From the NCBI GenBank assembly GCA_000245075.1, contig JH599944.1, positions 16,305-80,304 on the forward strand: a DNA stretch of 64,000 bases, written 5' to 3'. Numbering within the stretch: the stretch's first letter is position 1; each line of letters opens with the position of its first letter. The position numbers were made by a program, and so were the translations under genes. Below are positions 62,409-64,000 of this stretch, one piece after another. This DNA comes from Acetobacteraceae bacterium AT-5844 (GTDB lineage Bacteria > Pseudomonadota > Alphaproteobacteria > Acetobacterales > Acetobacteraceae). The notes below the pieces were generated by a model. That model worked only from the letters and a program-made list of their open reading frames with translations. It was not told the origin of the DNA and ran no database searches.

Positions 62409-63368
62409 TCAGGCCGCCACCGGCTCGCGGCGCGCGGAAGCCGCAGTAGCGGGGGCGGGAACCTCCACGCCACCATCCACCCAACGCCAGGCAGTGGCAT
62501 CGGCGAAAAGCGCGCGCAGCAGCTTGTTGTTCAGCGCATGGCCCGAGCGCTCGCCGCTGAAGCGGGCATGCAGCGGAGCCCCGGCCAGGCCGAGATCACC
62601 AACCACATCCAGCAGCTTATGGCGCACGAACTCGTCAACATGGCGCAGGCCGCCGGGGTTCAGGACCATCGGCCCATCTACCACCACGGCATTCGCCAGG
62701 CTGCCGCCCTGGGCGAGGCCGATGGAACGCAGCTTCGTGACCTCTTCGGCCAGGGTGAAGGTGCGGGCGTCCGCCAGCAACGCGCGGAAGGAGTTCTCCG
62801 TCACCCGGAGAGACAGCTCCTGCCGCCCGATGGCGGTGTTGGGGAAATCGATGGCCAGCTTGGCCTCGAAGCCGGGGGTGGCGTTCGGAGCCAGTTCCGC
62901 CCAAGCGGCGCCGGGGCCTTCGCCCTCGGTCACGCGGACGGTCTTCAGCACCTCGATCGTGCTGCGGGGCAGCAGGTTGTCCACCGTGCCAGCGCAATCG
63001 ATGAGGAAGAGGAAAGGGGCTGCGGAGCCGTCCATGATCGGCACTTCTGGCCCGTCGACCTCGACGATGGCGTCATCGATGCCGCAACCCGTGAGAGCGG
63101 CCATGACATGCTCGATCGTGCCGATGCGGACCTCCGGGCGACCCGGCATGATCAGCGCAGTGCACAGGCGCGTGTCATTCACCCAGTCATAGCGGGCGGG
63201 CAGGTCCATACCGAGGTCGGTGCGGCGGAAGATGATGCCGGTGCCGGCGGCAGCGGGGCGCAGGGTCAGGGAAGCGCGGAGGCCGGAATGCAGACCGATG
63301 CCGACGCAGCCGATCGGTGCCTTCAGCGTCGTCCGCCGACCCGTCTCAACTGCAAGAAAACCGTCCAT
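62409..63368 (-). CDS. lpxC: UDP-3-O-acyl-N-acetylglucosamine deacetylase
   Basis: This 319-aa zinc enzyme carries out the committed step of lipid A synthesis. It has LKAPIGCVGIGLHSGLRASL near residue 15, the first zinc His in GTIEHVMAALTGCGIDDAIV, the acid residue region EVDGPEVPIMDGSAAPF, and the second half with the zinc His/Asp in EFVRHKLLDVVGDLGLAG and the catalytic His in SGERSGHALNNKLLRAL. I chose the ATG at 63368 because AGAGG precedes it; a GTG at 63389 is in frame. It lies 193 or more bases after ftsZ. Confidence 0.95.
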   Translation of the reverse strand: MDGFLAVETGRRTTLKAPIGCVGIGLHSGLRASLTLRPAAAGTGIIFRRTDLGMDLPARYDWVNDTRLCTALIMPGRPEVRIGTIEHVMAALTGCGIDDAIVEVDGPEVPIMDGSAAPFLFLIDCAGTVDNLLPRSTIEVLKTVRVTEGEGPGAAWAELAPNATPGFEAKLAIDFPNTAIGRQELSLRVTENSFRALLADARTFTLAEEVTKLRSIGLAQGGSLANAVVVDGPMVLNPGGLRHVDEFVRHKLLDVVGDLGLAGAPLHARFSGERSGHALNNKLLRALFADATAWRWVDGGVEVPAPATAASARREPVAA

Positions 63369-63524
63369 TACTCGCCTCTGACCTTTCACGAAGCCGAAAC
63401 GTCATCGCGTCAGTCCCGCTTCGGCGCCCTCTAGATGGCACCGACAGCGTGTCCAGGCGAGTCAACGCTTGTTTCTGCATATTACGCTGTAAGCCGTTGA
63501 TTTTGGCCGATTGCTGCAAAGCAA

Positions 63525-63551
63525 AAGGCCCTCGTGTGACACGAGGGCCTT
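63525..63551 (-). terminator. Intrinsic terminator after ftsZ
   Basis: AAGGCCCTCGTGT and ACACGAGGGCCTT form a perfect stem; the physical loop is formed by the central bases. Read on the minus strand it is followed by TTGCTTTGC, a T-rich tail. It sits 32 bases after the ftsZ stop and separates ftsZ from lpxC. Confidence 0.75.
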
Positions 63552-63582
63552 CAACCTTGGCGTGCAATGGAGCCTTAGCGCA

Positions 63583-64000
63583 TCAGTTGCTCTGGCGACG
63601 CAAGAAGGTCGGAATGTCCAGACCTTCCTCCTCCGGCGCGGGCGCCTGGGCAGGGCGGGCAGCCTGAGGCTGGGGCTGAGCCACAGGCTGCGCCTGCGGC
63701 GCCGCAGCGCGCGGGGCGGCCTGCGGGGGCATCTCCGCCTCGGGCAGGGTGCGGCGCATCAGGCCAGTGGCCCGGCGGAACAAGGAGCCGAAGGAGGCCG
63801 GCTCAGAGACCGGAGCCGGGGCGGCCACCGGACGGCCGGCGGCCGGAGCGCGCTGGGCCTCGGCCCCGGAATACTGCGCGGCCATGCTGGCCGGCATTTC
63901 CTCCGGGGACGGCGCCTCGGGTGCGTAGCCTTCCTGCTGCTCGGCGAAGCCGGCGGGCTGCGCGGGAGCGGCGGGGGCCATGCCAGCCGGGCGGCGCGGG
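63583..64000 (-). CDS. ftsZ: Cell division protein FtsZ, C-terminal part only
   Basis: Only the C-terminal 138 residues lie in the window. They form a Pro/Ala/Gln-rich linker (FAEQQEGYAPEAPSPEEMPA, PQAQPVAQPQPQAARPAQAP) and end with GLDIPTFLRRQSN, the conserved C-terminal peptide of FtsZ that binds FtsA, ZipA and other partners. Long linkers of this kind are usual in alphaproteobacteria. The GTPase domain is beyond the right edge. The assignment rests on the tail peptide and on the lpxC neighbourhood. Confidence 0.88.
   Translation of the reverse strand, partial: PRRPAGMAPAAPAQPAGFAEQQEGYAPEAPSPEEMPASMAAQYSGAEAQRAPAAGRPVAAPAPVSEPASFGSLFRRATGLMRRTLPEAEMPPQAAPRAAAPQAQPVAQPQPQAARPAQAPAPEEEGLDIPTFLRRQSN

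Overview
The window is GC-rich chromosomal DNA from an alphaproteobacterium. It is most likely from Acetobacteraceae, close to Roseomonas. This is inferred from base composition, long GC-driven antisense open frames, and core gene orders typical of Rhodospirillales: ftsZ-lpxC-bamD-recN-ligA, carA next to yqeY-dnaG-rpoD, and lrp divergent from trxB-lysR. No insertion sequence, prophage, CRISPR array or rRNA was seen. One tRNA (anticodon CAU) and one clear pseudogene are present.

Layout. 1-9220 (-) is one operon: an IclR regulator, a fused HyuA-HyuB 5-oxoprolinase/hydantoinase-type enzyme, and a peptide-type ABC transporter (binding protein, two permeases, an ATPase with two ABC domains running off the left edge). 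A cluster of GTTCC/GGAAC repeats lies upstream of the regulator. 9578-15493 (+) holds a DUF2189 membrane protein, two paralogous class I aminotransferases interleaved with GNAT acetyltransferases in overlapping frames, a DinB protein and a DJ-1/PfpI protein. 15502-21712 holds a fluoroacetate dehalogenase-like hydrolase, small proteins (DUF2188, a NepR-like protein), lysR-trxB, lrp, and ilvA with a small membrane gene. 21712-32873 is the information-processing and pyrimidine/arginine block: greA; carA-SDR-membrane protein-carB; then yqeY, dnaG and rpoD on the other strand.

32880-46265 holds an acetyltransferase, a broken glycosyltransferase, inorganic pyrophosphatase, a secreted MetX-like hydrolase, the tRNA, a MASE1 diguanylate cyclase, ettA, a GNAT, a PAS-GGDEF-EAL protein, and a complete spermidine/putrescine-type ABC operon. 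46484-57641 holds a methyltransferase-like protein, mlaA-mlaC, metF, a secreted small protein, a pentapeptide-repeat protein, a UvrD/PcrA helicase, prmA, a DUF1127 protein, an aminopeptidase P and an alpha/beta hydrolase. 57645-64000 (-) is ftsZ (3' end), lpxC, bamD, recN and ligA.

The most unusual signal is at carA. The carbamoyl-phosphate synthase small subunit carries an in-frame N-terminal helix-turn-helix domain. Two near-identical 17-bp palindromes, whose centres lie 42 bp apart (four helical turns), sit directly upstream of its start. A second well-placed ribosome-binding site and ATG inside the gene would give CarA without the DNA-binding domain. Together these suggest a self-regulating enzyme-repressor fusion that may also be made as the plain enzyme.
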